The notes under the pieces were generated by a model. It made no database searches. It worked only from the letters and a program-made list of their open reading frames with translations, and was not told the DNA's origin. A stretch of DNA of 64,000 bases from Shewanella eurypsychrophilus (lineage in GTDB: Bacteria > Pseudomonadota > Gammaproteobacteria > Enterobacterales > Shewanellaceae). Both the position numbers and the translations under genes were made by a program. The DNA lies in the NCBI RefSeq assembly GCF_007004545.3, contig NZ_CP045503.2:5272501-5336500 (forward strand), in the 5' to 3' direction. Below, in pieces: positions 18,828 to 27,933 of this stretch; within the stretch, counting starts at the first letter, position 1; each line of letters begins with the position of its first letter.

Positions 18828-20062
18828 TCGCTATCTCCTAACTGAACTAGTCTATTCTCGATATAATCTTGAGCCTGCTTGGAAAGCCCCTGCGCCGACA
18901 ACGCTTGTTGATAAGCTTGCTTTGCTGGCACATATTCTTGCTGAGCATCCAGGGCGTAACCTAATCCCATCCACCATTTAGCTTGTCCGGGAGCGACACG
19001 TAATAGCTTGCGGTAACTGTCTTCAGATAACTCATGTTTGCCTATGCTTTGAGCCAAACTCGATTGCATCGTCCACTTCTGAACATCTCTCGCACTTCCG
19101 TCAGGGATCTGGGTCAAACTGGCCATAGCTAATTGAGTTTTACCGGCGGCTTGCTGAACTCTGGCCAGTAATAATGAATAGTCGTACTCAAGAGGAAATA
19201 TCGCGATGCCCTTAACTAAGGTCTCACTGGCTAAATCGAGACGACTCTGACCATAATACAGGGCTGCAAGCTGTCTTCTGGCTTTATGCATATCTGGAAC
19301 AAGCGCTAACACTTCGCTGTAATAAACAATGGCATCACTCAGAAGCCCTCGCTCTTCTGCCGCTGTTGCCAGCGAGTATCGTCTTTGAGCTAATTGCTCA
19401 TTGGATACCTGAACTTCTGTTACCGCCATCGAGCTCTCTCTTGGAATAGCTTTCAAGCTCGCAGCACGAGCTATAGTAGGCTCTGAAACTGGAGCAGGAT
19501 CTGAGACTTGAGCTAGATCTTGAACAGGGTCTAGAGTTGGCTCAACACTCGCACTCTCTTTTATTGCTATAGCTTGTATTGCAGGAGCCTTTGCTACTGC
19601 TATCTCGGGTACTTGGCTTTCTTGGCTGATTAATACGTTAGCCTCTTGTGTGGCTGATGATTCTAAATCAAGTTCAGAGCTAATTGCATCAGCAGCAGTG
19701 ACAGAGACTAGTTGTGAAACTAGAGGTTCAGCTCCCTGAACTGGCTCACTAAGAGGAGTTGTAGAGGCTGTGCTTATACCTTCCCCTTCACTAAGTTTGC
19801 TTGTATTAGCTACTGCACCATCGGCTTGAGCCACTCTAGTATTGGTAACACCTTTAGATATCGGCGTCGTAGCATTAGATAGCTGCATGTAGCTATATAT
19901 GCTCCCAGCTATCAACAAAATCGATACCAGTGCTAATAATACCCAAGGTAATCTTGAAGTTGGCTTAGCTTGATACTGCACCGAAGCCACATTCAAGCTT
20001 TCCAGTGAATGAGGTTGCTGACGCTTATCCAAATCTTTCAGCATAGAGTTAATCACGCTCAT
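18824..20062 (-). CDS. mshN: MSHA biogenesis protein MshN
   Basis: 412-residue bitopic protein. A short cytoplasmic tail (MSVINSMLKDLDKRQQ) leads to a membrane helix at about residues 38-60, a long Ala/Ser/Glu/Pro-rich linker (65-225), then TPR-like repeats (about 230-405) in the periplasm. It likely links inner membrane complex and secretin. The start ATG 20062 overlaps the stop of the repeat ORF upstream (ATGA). The first 27 or so bases of mshN are copied upstream at 20304, at the other end of the 45-bp repeat array. Confidence 0.93.
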   Translation of the reverse strand: MSVINSMLKDLDKRQQPHSLESLNVASVQYQAKPTSRLPWVLLALVSILLIAGSIYSYMQLSNATTPISKGVTNTRVAQADGAVANTSKLSEGEGISTASTTPLSEPVQGAEPLVSQLVSVTAADAISSELDLESSATQEANVLISQESQVPEIAVAKAPAIQAIAIKESASVEPTLDPVQDLAQVSDPAPVSEPTIARAASLKAIPRESSMAVTEVQVSNEQLAQRRYSLATAAEERGLLSDAIVYYSEVLALVPDMHKARRQLAALYYGQSRLDLASETLVKGIAIFPLEYDYSLLLARVQQAAGKTQLAMASLTQIPDGSARDVQKWTMQSSLAQSIGKHELSEDSYRKLLRVAPGQAKWWMGLGYALDAQQEYVPAKQAYQQALSAQGLSKQAQDYIENRLVQLGDSE

Positions 20063-20304
20063 GAGTTAACCCCATTGAATAAATGCAATCCAAGTCCAGC
20101 CATCAATGAGTTAACTTCATTAAATAAATACAATCCAAGTCCAGCCATCAATGAGTTAACTTCATTAAATAAATACAATCCAAGTCCAGCCATCAATGAG
20201 TTAACTTCATTTAATAAATGCAATCCAAGTCCAGCCATCAATGAGTTAACTTCATTAAATAAATACAATCCAAGTCCAACCATTAATGAGTTAATCACAC
20301 CCAT
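20059..20304 (-). CDS. Repeat-encoded hydrophobic micro-ORF between mshM and mshN
   Basis: 81-codon ORF, all of it inside the 45-bp tandem repeats. It starts MGVINSLM, resembling the MshN start MSVINSML, and ends LFNGVNS, resembling the MshM C-terminus LFYGVSS. In between are copies of a 15-residue hydrophobic unit NSLMAGLGLYLFNEV. Start and stop overlap the mshM stop and mshN start exactly as adjacent coupled genes do. It is most simply explained by amplification of the mshM-mshN junction. Translation is plausible because of coupling, but there is no evidence of function. Confidence 0.45.
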   Translation of the reverse strand: MGVINSLMVGLGLYLFNEVNSLMAGLGLHLLNEVNSLMAGLGLYLFNEVNSLMAGLGLYLFNEVNSLMAGLGLHLFNGVNS

Positions 20305-20347
20305 GAACTAACCCCATAAAATAAATGCAATCCAAACCCACTGACCA
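20061..20347. repeat. 45-bp tandem repeat array, mshM-mshN junction
   Basis: Five 45-bp units start at 20061, 20106, 20151, 20196 and 20241. After a 17-bp spacer (20286-20302), a sixth, more diverged unit at 20303-20347 lies inside the mshM coding end. Units 2-5 are nearly identical. Unit 1 is closest to the mshM copy, as expected if units 1 and 6 are the original edges. The 45-bp period keeps the reading frame. Confidence 0.95.
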
Positions 20348-21209
20348 ACGACATGATGCCAAGCCCCATAAACCAAAACCATCTGGCTCTCAAACTAAGT
20401 TTAGTATCTTGGGTATCTATGATAGCCCCTTTGACATGACGATATTCAACACGCTCAGCGCCTTCGCCAAAACTGAGCAACAAGGACTTATGTGCCAGAA
20501 TATTGATCAATCTAGGTACGCCTTTCGAGGCAGCCGCTAACACACGGGTATTTTTATGGTTGAATAAGGGCTCTCCCTCGCTACCGGCTACACTTAACCG
20601 ATAGTGAACATAGGCATTAGCTTCATCCAAGGTGAGTGGTCTCAGGCAGTAACTAAATGTGATTCTTTGTCTTAATTGCCTAAAGTTATGCTGATTCAGC
20701 CTTTCATCTAATTCTGGCTGAGCAAAAAGCACCACTTGTAATAGTTTTCGGCTCTCGGTTTCTAGATTAGTAAACAGGCGTAAAGCTTCTAAACTCTCAT
20801 CTGGCAAAGCTTGTGCTTCATCAAGCACTAAAACAATTGAATGACCATGAGCACACAAGGCAAATAACTGCTGCTGAATAAGCCCAGTTAATTGCATCTG
20901 ATTAATTTCGGCAGAATATTTAAGCCCTAACTCTAACGCGACAGCCCACCTTAATTCTTCAGGAGACAAATACGGATTAGGCAGGTAAGCACAATGAAAA
21001 CGTTTAGGTAACTCATTGATCAATTTACGGCAGATAAGGGTTTTTCCGGTGCCGACTTCACCCGTGACCTTAATAAAACCTTCACCTGTCTGCAATGCAG
21101 TTTGCAACACCTGCAGCGCCTCAACATGAGGCGCAAGTCCAAAGAAAAACTCAGTATTAGGGGTTAATGAAAAAGGGGTCTCCGTTAGCCCAAAATGTTG
21201 CAGGTACAA
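20295..21209 (-). CDS. mshM: MSHA AAA+ ATPase MshM
   Basis: ExeA/GspA-type AAA+ ATPase, 304 residues. The N-terminal MYLQHFGLTETPFSLTPN is the classic ExeA start. Walker A GEVGTGKTLICRK (about residues 50-62) and Walker B IVLVLDEAQALPDE are present. A membrane helix near the C-terminus (WFWFMGLGIMSLVSGFGL) anchors it. It probably helps place the MshL secretin. The C-terminal LFYGVSSWV appears extended: neighbouring repeat copies have TGA where mshM has TGG, so an ancestral stop after GVSS seems to have been lost, adding Trp-Val before the present stop. Confidence 0.93.
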   Translation of the reverse strand: MYLQHFGLTETPFSLTPNTEFFFGLAPHVEALQVLQTALQTGEGFIKVTGEVGTGKTLICRKLINELPKRFHCAYLPNPYLSPEELRWAVALELGLKYSAEINQMQLTGLIQQQLFALCAHGHSIVLVLDEAQALPDESLEALRLFTNLETESRKLLQVVLFAQPELDERLNQHNFRQLRQRITFSYCLRPLTLDEANAYVHYRLSVAGSEGEPLFNHKNTRVLAAASKGVPRLINILAHKSLLLSFGEGAERVEYRHVKGAIIDTQDTKLSLRARWFWFMGLGIMSLVSGFGLHLFYGVSSWV

Positions 21210-21212
21210 AAT

Positions 21213-22916
21213 TTACTGTCCTTGTTCGCTGTCATCTTGCTCTTCTGGATACCAGCGATCAAGTAGCTCTTTAGAGCGCTTTAATTCTTCTTTCCAGGTA
21301 TTTGCCCCAACAACTGTAGGTTTGAGCAAAATCACTAATTCAGTCTTCTTCAGAGACTTAGACCGGTTAGTAAATAACTCTCCCAGAAAAGGAATGTCGC
21401 CCAATATAGGGACTTGAGATTTGATTTCGATATTCTCACTCTTCATCAAACCACCGATCACCACAACATCACCGCTTCTCGCCTTAATCACGGTATCTGA
21501 TTCACGGATATCGCTTTGAGCAAGGGGAAGTTCGAGTGAGCTACCTGAAATTTTTATCGTTTTGATCTGTTCTTTAATATCGATAACCGATGGATGAATA
21601 TGCAATAACACATTACCTTCACCATCTATCTGCGGCGTCACATCTAAGGCTATACCTGAGAAGAAAGGAGTCAGCTCCACTTCAGGTGTAGTAACTGGTG
21701 TTGTTCCAGCAACTGTTGTAGATGAAACATCGGTCACAAAGTACTCATCGGTACCCACTTTAATCACAGCTTTTTGGTTGTTTGAAGCGGTCACTCGAGG
21801 GCTGGAAAGTACATCTACATCACCTTGAGTATCGAGCAAACTGATCATTGCGCTAAAATCGTTGCCAGAAAACGTCAGCGAAGTCACACCACCAATCACA
21901 CCGGTTATTTGATCTGATAAACCACTTCCGCCTGGGGATGTACCAAAAGATATGTCTGTATCACCAACATGGCCTAAAACATTTTCCCAATGGATCCCTT
22001 GCTGATAGCCATCCGATAACGTGACTTCTAATATTTTCGCTTCTAAGATCACTTGTCGTTGTAAGTGAGTCTCTGCCATTTGTAAGAAAGAACGAACTTG
22101 TCTTAATTCATTTGGGTAAGCTCGAATAGTGACAAGCCCAGCTTGTGGTGTTACAACGACCTGACGCCCACCGCTAGTATTGCCTACTATCGATACCAAT
22201 GTTTCTTTTAACTCACCCCAAAAGTCTGTCTTAGTTGTCGAGCGAATAAAGGTACCATTGGTCGTCTCATTGCTACTACCGCCACTGCTAGAGTCAGAGC
22301 TGTTATTCGATGAGCTATTGTTACCATTGCCATTACTATTACTGTTGCTGCTACCTGAGCTTGAATTATTGTTACTGTCAGAAATTCGTCCAGAGTTAAC
22401 TGAAGTCAAAGAAAGACCTTGGCGCTCCATATAGAGATAGTTCAAAGGGAATGTTTCTGTACGCATACCGGCTGGATAGATACGTAAAATTCGTCCTTCA
22501 CGGCTAACTTCATAACCATAAATATCTTCAACAACCTGCAATGTCTCACTCAAGGTCACTCCCTTTAGCGACAGTGAAATCGTACCAGAGACATCTGGGT
22601 GAACAGCCACACTCAGTGGAGTGCCTTGCACTAAACTGGGGAAAAATACTTTAGCATCGACATCATGAGCTGAAACATCAAAACGACGCTCGGTTCTCTG
22701 TGTGGGTGCAAGCCCAGCAAGAAGTTCTGCCGAGGCGAGTTCTTTCTGGATAGATTCAGGCATTGTCGCCGGAGGCGGACTAAGCTTCTTATTCGATTCA
22801 GCTTGAACCGACTCCGCAAGCACCTCTTTAGAAGCTACAGGTTCCGGTCTGTTGGTTGTCTGGCATGCTACCAACAGCAAAGCTAACAGAGGCGTTATAG
22901 TTTTTAGCGCAGTCAT
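21213..22916 (-). CDS. mshL: MSHA outer membrane secretin MshL
   Basis: Secretin forming the outer membrane pore for the pilus, 567 residues. It is a lipoprotein by the signal MTALKTITPLLALLLVAC. An N-terminal STN/secretin-N region (about 70-165) is followed by a long Ser/Asn/Gly-rich linker (residues about 180-225) and the secretin domain with VDVLSSPRVTASNNQKAVIKVG and VVVIGGLMKSENIE. The C-terminus carries ELVILLKPTVV. Between mshK and mshM as usual. Confidence 0.96.
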   Translation of the reverse strand: MTALKTITPLLALLLVACQTTNRPEPVASKEVLAESVQAESNKKLSPPPATMPESIQKELASAELLAGLAPTQRTERRFDVSAHDVDAKVFFPSLVQGTPLSVAVHPDVSGTISLSLKGVTLSETLQVVEDIYGYEVSREGRILRIYPAGMRTETFPLNYLYMERQGLSLTSVNSGRISDSNNNSSSGSSNSNSNGNGNNSSSNNSSDSSSGGSSNETTNGTFIRSTTKTDFWGELKETLVSIVGNTSGGRQVVVTPQAGLVTIRAYPNELRQVRSFLQMAETHLQRQVILEAKILEVTLSDGYQQGIHWENVLGHVGDTDISFGTSPGGSGLSDQITGVIGGVTSLTFSGNDFSAMISLLDTQGDVDVLSSPRVTASNNQKAVIKVGTDEYFVTDVSSTTVAGTTPVTTPEVELTPFFSGIALDVTPQIDGEGNVLLHIHPSVIDIKEQIKTIKISGSSLELPLAQSDIRESDTVIKARSGDVVVIGGLMKSENIEIKSQVPILGDIPFLGELFTNRSKSLKKTELVILLKPTVVGANTWKEELKRSKELLDRWYPEEQDDSEQGQ

Positions 22917-22921
22917 TTTAA

Positions 22922-23251
22922 TTAATTTTCCTTTGTCTCTGTTATTGCTTGGTACATGGCGAGGTTACGCCCATCTGATAAGGACACAGAACTTACGTTA
23001 ATCGCGGTAATTTTCACACCTTGTATCCGATCTCCAACAGATAATATTTTATTATTTATCACAGCATAAGAAGCACTTCCTGACTTCAATACGCTGTTTA
23101 ATACCAACTGATTTTCGTTATCTGTAGTCGTTGATGCGATAACAATCGCACCATGACCCGGACGAGTGGGATCTCGTAATGTTTCCGCCTGAATGCTAGT
23201 GGTAAGCAACATCAGTACAGCAATTGGCACGTTAGCCTTGAGTAGCGACAC
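22922..23251 (-). CDS. mshK: MSHA biogenesis protein MshK
   Basis: 109-residue periplasmic protein with a cleavable signal (PIAVLMLLTTSIQA, then ETLRDPTRPG). The DPTRP motif is typical of PilP/MshK-type proteins that bind the secretin. Overlaps mshJ by 20 bp and precedes mshL by 5 bp. Confidence 0.9.
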   Translation of the reverse strand: MSLLKANVPIAVLMLLTTSIQAETLRDPTRPGHGAIVIASTTTDNENQLVLNSVLKSGSASYAVINNKILSVGDRIQGVKITAINVSSVSLSDGRNLAMYQAITETKEN

Positions 23252-23888
23252 TGATAAAGTCCTTATTTATGCTTAAGGTATAGAGTTCCAGCACCACTGT
23301 CGCAACAGGATACTCATCAACCTTATAATCTATTTTTTTCCAGTACAGTTTATTGGGCATAGCTTCTACAGCTTGAATAAATTTGAGCATGGAAAAATAA
23401 TCCCCTTCTAAGGTCAGACTGATCCCATGACTGTATAAATTCATTTTTTTATCATCGCCGACTTCAAGTAGTGGAGTCGGAGGTATAGATTTAAACTCGT
23501 GTAAATCTATACCTGTGACCTTACTAAGTAACTCACTCAGCAAGGCTGGCATATGATTAGCTGGCACCATATCGACCATCTGGAATGAAAGCTGGTCATC
23601 TAAGTCTGCATTTTGTTGCTTTAAAACCGCGAACCTATTGTTATAGTCGTCATTAGGATCTTGTGCTAAACGCTGTTCATACAGTTCAACTTGCTGCAGT
23701 GAGATATTATTCTCACTGGCTAAAGCTTTATTCTGTTTTGCTAATTTTTGCTGCTCTAGCAGTAAAGACTCAAAGGGCAGATAGCAAAGCATGCCTATCA
23801 CGACTAAAGCTGCTGTCGCCACCATGACTCTTTCACGTTGACTCAGTACGTCAAATCGAGTGGCCCACTGTTTCCATATTTGCTTCAC
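23232..23888 (-). CDS. mshJ: MSHA biogenesis protein MshJ
   Basis: 218-residue PilO-like bitopic protein: a short cytoplasmic N-terminus (MKQIWKQWATRFDVLSQRER), one membrane helix at about residues 23-42, a coiled-coil stretch (LLLEQQKLAKQNKALASEN) and a ferredoxin-like periplasmic domain. It forms the inner membrane alignment complex with MshI2 and MshK. Start overlaps mshI2 by 4 bp. Confidence 0.92.
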   Translation of the reverse strand: MKQIWKQWATRFDVLSQRERVMVATAALVVIGMLCYLPFESLLLEQQKLAKQNKALASENNISLQQVELYEQRLAQDPNDDYNNRFAVLKQQNADLDDQLSFQMVDMVPANHMPALLSELLSKVTGIDLHEFKSIPPTPLLEVGDDKKMNLYSHGISLTLEGDYFSMLKFIQAVEAMPNKLYWKKIDYKVDEYPVATVVLELYTLSINKDFISVATQG

Positions 23889-24490
23889 TTGGCCTCCTCC
23901 GTTTCCGCTTTGCTCGTCAAGGTGAAACCAAGTGGCTTATCTTCTCCACGGCTCATCGACATAGTGGCAAATGCATGGCCCTTCAACGTCTCAGTTGTTT
24001 TTAAACGCTCGACCCATAAAGGCACGCTATTAGGTGCCGAGCTGAAACCTTCAAAGATATAGCTATTTTCTTCCACGCGGATACGATTTAGCCAGATATT
24101 ACTGTTTGCAACTCGAGCAAGATCGGTAAAAAGCAGCGAATAACCATGGCTGGTTAGCGCCTCTCTTTGACTCAACTCACCAATCAACATCTGTTTCAAC
24201 TCCACCTGCTGAGACAAAAGCTCAACCCTATCGACAAGCCGAGCATCCGGTGTACGTTGGGCAATAGCAGACTCTAAGGATTGCTTTTTACTGTTCAGCA
24301 GTCGCTGCTGTTGCGTTAATTCTGATTTTTCTGCCTCTAAATCCAGCACTAAAACATAAGTAACAGTACTACTGACTACAAAAATGAATACCAGCAAGCC
24401 TAAAGCCTGAGTCAGGCGTTTAAAGCTGAGTCTTTGCTCTTTCGGCAGTAAGCTATCGGAATACAGGTTAACGCGTTTCTTTAAGTTCAT
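23885..24490 (-). CDS. mshI2: MSHA biogenesis protein MshI2 (PilN-like)
   Basis: 201-residue PilN-type protein. NLKKRVNLYSDSLLPKEQR is the conserved cytoplasmic segment that binds the PilM-like partner. A membrane helix follows at about residues 28-50, then a coiled coil and a periplasmic domain. Overlaps mshI (4 bp) and mshJ (4 bp), forming a tightly coupled alignment-complex operon. Confidence 0.9.
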   Translation of the reverse strand: MNLKKRVNLYSDSLLPKEQRLSFKRLTQALGLLVFIFVVSSTVTYVLVLDLEAEKSELTQQQRLLNSKKQSLESAIAQRTPDARLVDRVELLSQQVELKQMLIGELSQREALTSHGYSLLFTDLARVANSNIWLNRIRVEENSYIFEGFSSAPNSVPLWVERLKTTETLKGHAFATMSMSRGEDKPLGFTLTSKAETEEAK

Positions 24491-25428
24491 ACCTGCGCTC
24501 CTGCTTCACTTGAGTTAATTCGAGCAAACTCACCATAACTCAGCAGTGCAATTTTTGACTCAACAGAATCTATAGCAATAGCGTTAACTTTCTGGTTGAA
24601 GTTTTCACTCACCAGCTCGGCAAGCTTTTCGACTTGGCCATTAATTAACAGCTCTATCGAAGCGACTGGCGCCTGACGCAGTTGGCTCTCGAAATAATCC
24701 ATTGAGCGCTGTAACTCCAAACTTAAATTGTCCGCCATTCCCATGGCTAACTCATCTTGGCTAACGGTATCGAGCTTATTAAAGCCCCTCACCCGTCTTT
24801 GCATGTAAAGTTCACCTTGCTTAACGACGGTCAATAACAGCTCCTGACCTGAAACATGGCACAAGACTAATCTCGCTTGATTATCTTCTGCAAAGAGACC
24901 GGTAACCGCCATCTCCTCGATACTGATCCCAATGATCTGTATTTGGTTTTCTTTCGCTGCAACCGCCATGGCTGACATTATCGGCTTTTCTGCCACAACC
25001 ACGTTTAATTTATTACTATTGGCTAATGGCGAATCAAAATAATCAAAATGTATATCGGCTATCGACTGACTAACCATGTCTTTTACCGACCATAACAAGG
25101 CTTGAGAGATCTCCTCAACTTCTACATGGGGCTTATCGACAATTAACAATTGATAAAAAGATGCGCTTAAGGTGATATGAATACGAGCAGGCCCAAACTG
25201 CTTTGCCATCAGAGCAAAAACGCCCTGCCAGTCAGTGCCATTAAATGCAAACTCCTGAATGCTACCATTGGTTTCAATGATGTCAGACCCAATGGCTTGC
25301 TCACCGTCATTTGATGACGCTGTAGCTTGATACACAACAAGTTTATCTGGACGAACGTAGACACCAAGTTCGATATACGAATGGTTTTTTTGCCAGAAGG
25401 CCAATCTACTAAAAAGACTTTTTTCCAT
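24487..25428 (-). CDS. mshI: MSHA biogenesis protein MshI (PilM-like)
   Basis: 313-residue cytoplasmic protein with the actin-like PilM/GspL fold, without a membrane helix. It begins MEKSLFSRLAFWQKN and contains ELGVYVRPDKLVVYQ as a degenerate phosphate-1 region. It docks on the MshI2 N-terminus on the inner face of the membrane. It is the promoter-proximal gene of the msh locus; the 313-bp gap upstream should hold the promoter. Confidence 0.9.
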   Translation of the reverse strand: MEKSLFSRLAFWQKNHSYIELGVYVRPDKLVVYQATASSNDGEQAIGSDIIETNGSIQEFAFNGTDWQGVFALMAKQFGPARIHITLSASFYQLLIVDKPHVEVEEISQALLWSVKDMVSQSIADIHFDYFDSPLANSNKLNVVVAEKPIMSAMAVAAKENQIQIIGISIEEMAVTGLFAEDNQARLVLCHVSGQELLLTVVKQGELYMQRRVRGFNKLDTVSQDELAMGMADNLSLELQRSMDYFESQLRQAPVASIELLINGQVEKLAELVSENFNQKVNAIAIDSVESKIALLSYGEFARINSSEAGAQV

Positions 25429-25741
25429 TTAAAGAACGTCCGTTATTACTTTAATCATGTTCCAATTCATACTTTGGATTGGGCATAGGAGGCCATAAGG
25501 ATTGAGCTACAGAAGCTAAAACAGTGGAAGGGCTAGCATCTGAATGGGCCCTATGTGTCCAAGCGTCAAAATTCTTACACTTATTGTAGCGGCTAATCTG
25601 CTAATTTTATAGAAAAAACACACAATGAAAACGATCGAATAGGGTTTTGTTCACTTATAACTTCAAAACCTCTCACACTCAGCCTAAATAAGAAACTCTT
25701 GTTGTAAAAATCCAGCCTAACATCGAGGGCGGAGTACATCC
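25429..25741. other. Gap between csrD and mshI, expected msh promoter region
   Basis: No ORF of note. A minus-strand TATAAA at 25606-25611 could be a -10 box, but the matching -35 is poor, so no promoter is called. Everything from mshI to mshQ reads away from this gap. Confidence 0.4.
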
Positions 25742-27652
25742 TTAGACTTCCTCAACGGGATCACTAAACAAACTTCCCTGGCCAGCACTTACTCCGAGAA
25801 TTTTTAACGTTTGCCACTCTTCGAAAGACTCGACGCCTTCGGCAAAAACTTGCACATCGGTACGATACAATCCACCAATAAGGCTTCGAACAAACAATTG
25901 ATTTTCCTGACGAAGATGAATTTGAGTAACGATTGAACGGTGCAACTTAATAAAATCAAAATGACATTCTTTAATATATTGCGTACTCACCACTTGCTGA
26001 CCGACTCTGTCCACACACAAGCTAGCTCCCATCTTCTTAATCATATCGAGTTTGTCTTTCAACTGAGATTGATGATGTACCACAATATCTTCATTTATCT
26101 CAAAAATTAGCCTAGGTGTTAAGTGCCGATATTCTAATAAGCTTGTCTTCAACCAGCGAATGAAAGCACGACTTAACAAGGTATCTAAGCTTAAATTAAT
26201 ACTGTATTTAGTGGTTTTATCTTTAGGATCAGAGAGTAGATCAAACAACACCATCTCAATGACCTGGCGTTCAAACTGCGGCGTTAAACCACATTTAATC
26301 GCCATTGGAATATACAAGGTTGCTCTGATCAGATTGTTTTTATTATCTCGAATGCGGCTGGATATCTCGAAATGCTGAGTCTCCATATCACTGTCCACTA
26401 CAGGCTGGGAAAAAACAACTAACCGCTTATTAACCAGTGCGTACTCAAGAAAACTACGCCACCTTACCGAGCCCTTTGCCAACTCTTCATCTACGGCACC
26501 CTTGTCATACATAAACCAGCCACTACTCCCCTGAAATTGGGCAGCCCTCAGGGCACGCTCTGACTCATCAAGAAGCTGTTCCTTGGTATCTCCTACCTTG
26601 AAATAGGCAGCACCAATATGGAAGAAATCTTCATTATTATCGGTAACAGGCAGAGTTTGACTCAGACACACTTTAAGTAATTTTGCCGCTAACTTCTCAA
26701 CATCTTTTAGTGAGATTTGCGGCACGACTATGGCAAACTGGTTAAAGGAGCGACGGGAGAAAATACTGTTTGCCTGGCTATCTAGTATCTGATTAATATC
26801 ACTGATGGTCTGATTGAGCATCTCATCGATAGAGTCATCCCCTAGCTCTTGCTGTAGCAGATCCATATCCTCCATCTCGAGCAGAAATAGCACACCCGGT
26901 GCCATCATGCCGCGATCGTTACTCAATGCATCGAGACGATTCTTTAAAAATAGACGATTGCCAATTCCAGTTTCAGGATCGAGAAACGTATTAGAGCGAA
27001 TAAATTGATCGAATCTAGCCCTTTGTTTTTCCGCATCATCTAACTCCAATAGCATATGAGTCAAAGCGCGGTTTATCAGCCGAGGACGACCGTCGCCCTT
27101 CTCAGCTAAGGCTTTCTCATATTCATTCTCCAAAATCAGCTTACTGCGTACTGCTAGATCTTCTATCCCCTGTAGCTCATTTGATAACCACCTCTGACCC
27201 TGCCGCACAAAAAAGATTATCGAAGTAAGCCCAATGACCAAAATGAGCAATTCGTACCAAGACAAAGAATACATTGTAAAAGGCTGAGGCAAGGTCACCT
27301 TCAGATTCAAATCTTCACTCTTAAGCAAAGGCCTTTGGTAGCTCATTCCTTCTGTTCTGGGCATATCAGACTGATAGCTATAAATTATTTCGTCTTTAGC
27401 CGTGATCTGCAGATTTAACGCGTTATAAGCCTTTAATATTGAGGGGAGCCAGGAGGAGAGTGATTGATTGTTTTCATGCTCATAATGATGAATAAGCATA
27501 GTTTCAAGCTCGGTGACCTTTTGCAGCTGAAATTTATAGGTCAACTGAGTGAAGCTCACTAAGGCGATAAGCAAAAATATAAAGGCAACCGCAGCTAAAG
27601 ACATGAGCCAGAAGCTAGTTAATTTACGGGTTAAAATTTGTGTCAGTTTCAT
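25742..27652 (-). CDS. csrD: CsrD-like degenerate GGDEF-EAL regulator (mshH)
   Basis: 636-residue inner membrane protein. Two membrane helices (about 12-34 and 133-151) flank a periplasmic loop, followed by a HAMP-like linker, a GGDEF-type domain (about 225-385) and an EAL-type domain (about 400-630). The GGDEF box is degenerate (RRSFNQFAIV) and the EAL position reads EIS, so it should neither make nor cleave c-di-GMP. This fits CsrD, which in E. coli targets CsrB/C RNAs for RNase E decay. CsrD is called MshH in Vibrio and sits beside msh/mre genes there too. Confidence 0.93.
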   Translation of the reverse strand: MKLTQILTRKLTSFWLMSLAAVAFIFLLIALVSFTQLTYKFQLQKVTELETMLIHHYEHENNQSLSSWLPSILKAYNALNLQITAKDEIIYSYQSDMPRTEGMSYQRPLLKSEDLNLKVTLPQPFTMYSLSWYELLILVIGLTSIIFFVRQGQRWLSNELQGIEDLAVRSKLILENEYEKALAEKGDGRPRLINRALTHMLLELDDAEKQRARFDQFIRSNTFLDPETGIGNRLFLKNRLDALSNDRGMMAPGVLFLLEMEDMDLLQQELGDDSIDEMLNQTISDINQILDSQANSIFSRRSFNQFAIVVPQISLKDVEKLAAKLLKVCLSQTLPVTDNNEDFFHIGAAYFKVGDTKEQLLDESERALRAAQFQGSSGWFMYDKGAVDEELAKGSVRWRSFLEYALVNKRLVVFSQPVVDSDMETQHFEISSRIRDNKNNLIRATLYIPMAIKCGLTPQFERQVIEMVLFDLLSDPKDKTTKYSINLSLDTLLSRAFIRWLKTSLLEYRHLTPRLIFEINEDIVVHHQSQLKDKLDMIKKMGASLCVDRVGQQVVSTQYIKECHFDFIKLHRSIVTQIHLRQENQLFVRSLIGGLYRTDVQVFAEGVESFEEWQTLKILGVSAGQGSLFSDPVEEV

Positions 27653-27888
27653 GATCCGCTTCCTGCAGAATTTATTATTCTTATTAAAATCGAAAGCAAG
27701 TCCAGATATGTAGACCAGAGAAAGCTCGATTCATCGCATTTACAGAACAGCGCAAAATAGTAAGACAGAAAAGGAAATTGTCTTATCTAAAGCTAAACCA
27801 TACAAATAAATCTCTCACTCTTCAATCTTTGAGTGAAATTCACGTAAGGGTTTACTCTTTTACAATTTCAATACTTAGTGAAGAAAAT

Positions 27889-27912
27889 AAAAAAGGGGCC
27901 CAAGGCCCCTTT
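27889..27912 (-). terminator. Intrinsic terminator after maeB
   Basis: The stem GGGGCC/GGCCCC with flanking A/T pairs is followed on the minus strand by TTTTTTATTTT, 22 bp after the maeB stop. Confidence 0.9.
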
Positions 27913-27933
27913 CAATACAGCAACTAAGCTGAA

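Noticed and set aside
20009..20311. Plus-strand 100-codon repeat frame (NPSPAINELTS units)
   Set aside because: Antisense to mshN start and the 45-bp array; the minus-strand ORF has start/stop coupling with real genes, this one has none.
20061..20347. CRISPR array at the 45-bp repeats
   Set aside because: Units are contiguous without unique spacers, and no cas genes are present; the repeats are derived from mshM/mshN coding ends.
25742..27652. Active c-di-GMP cyclase/phosphodiesterase
   Set aside because: Both GGDEF (RRSFNQF) and EAL (EIS) signatures are degenerate; CsrD-type role fits.
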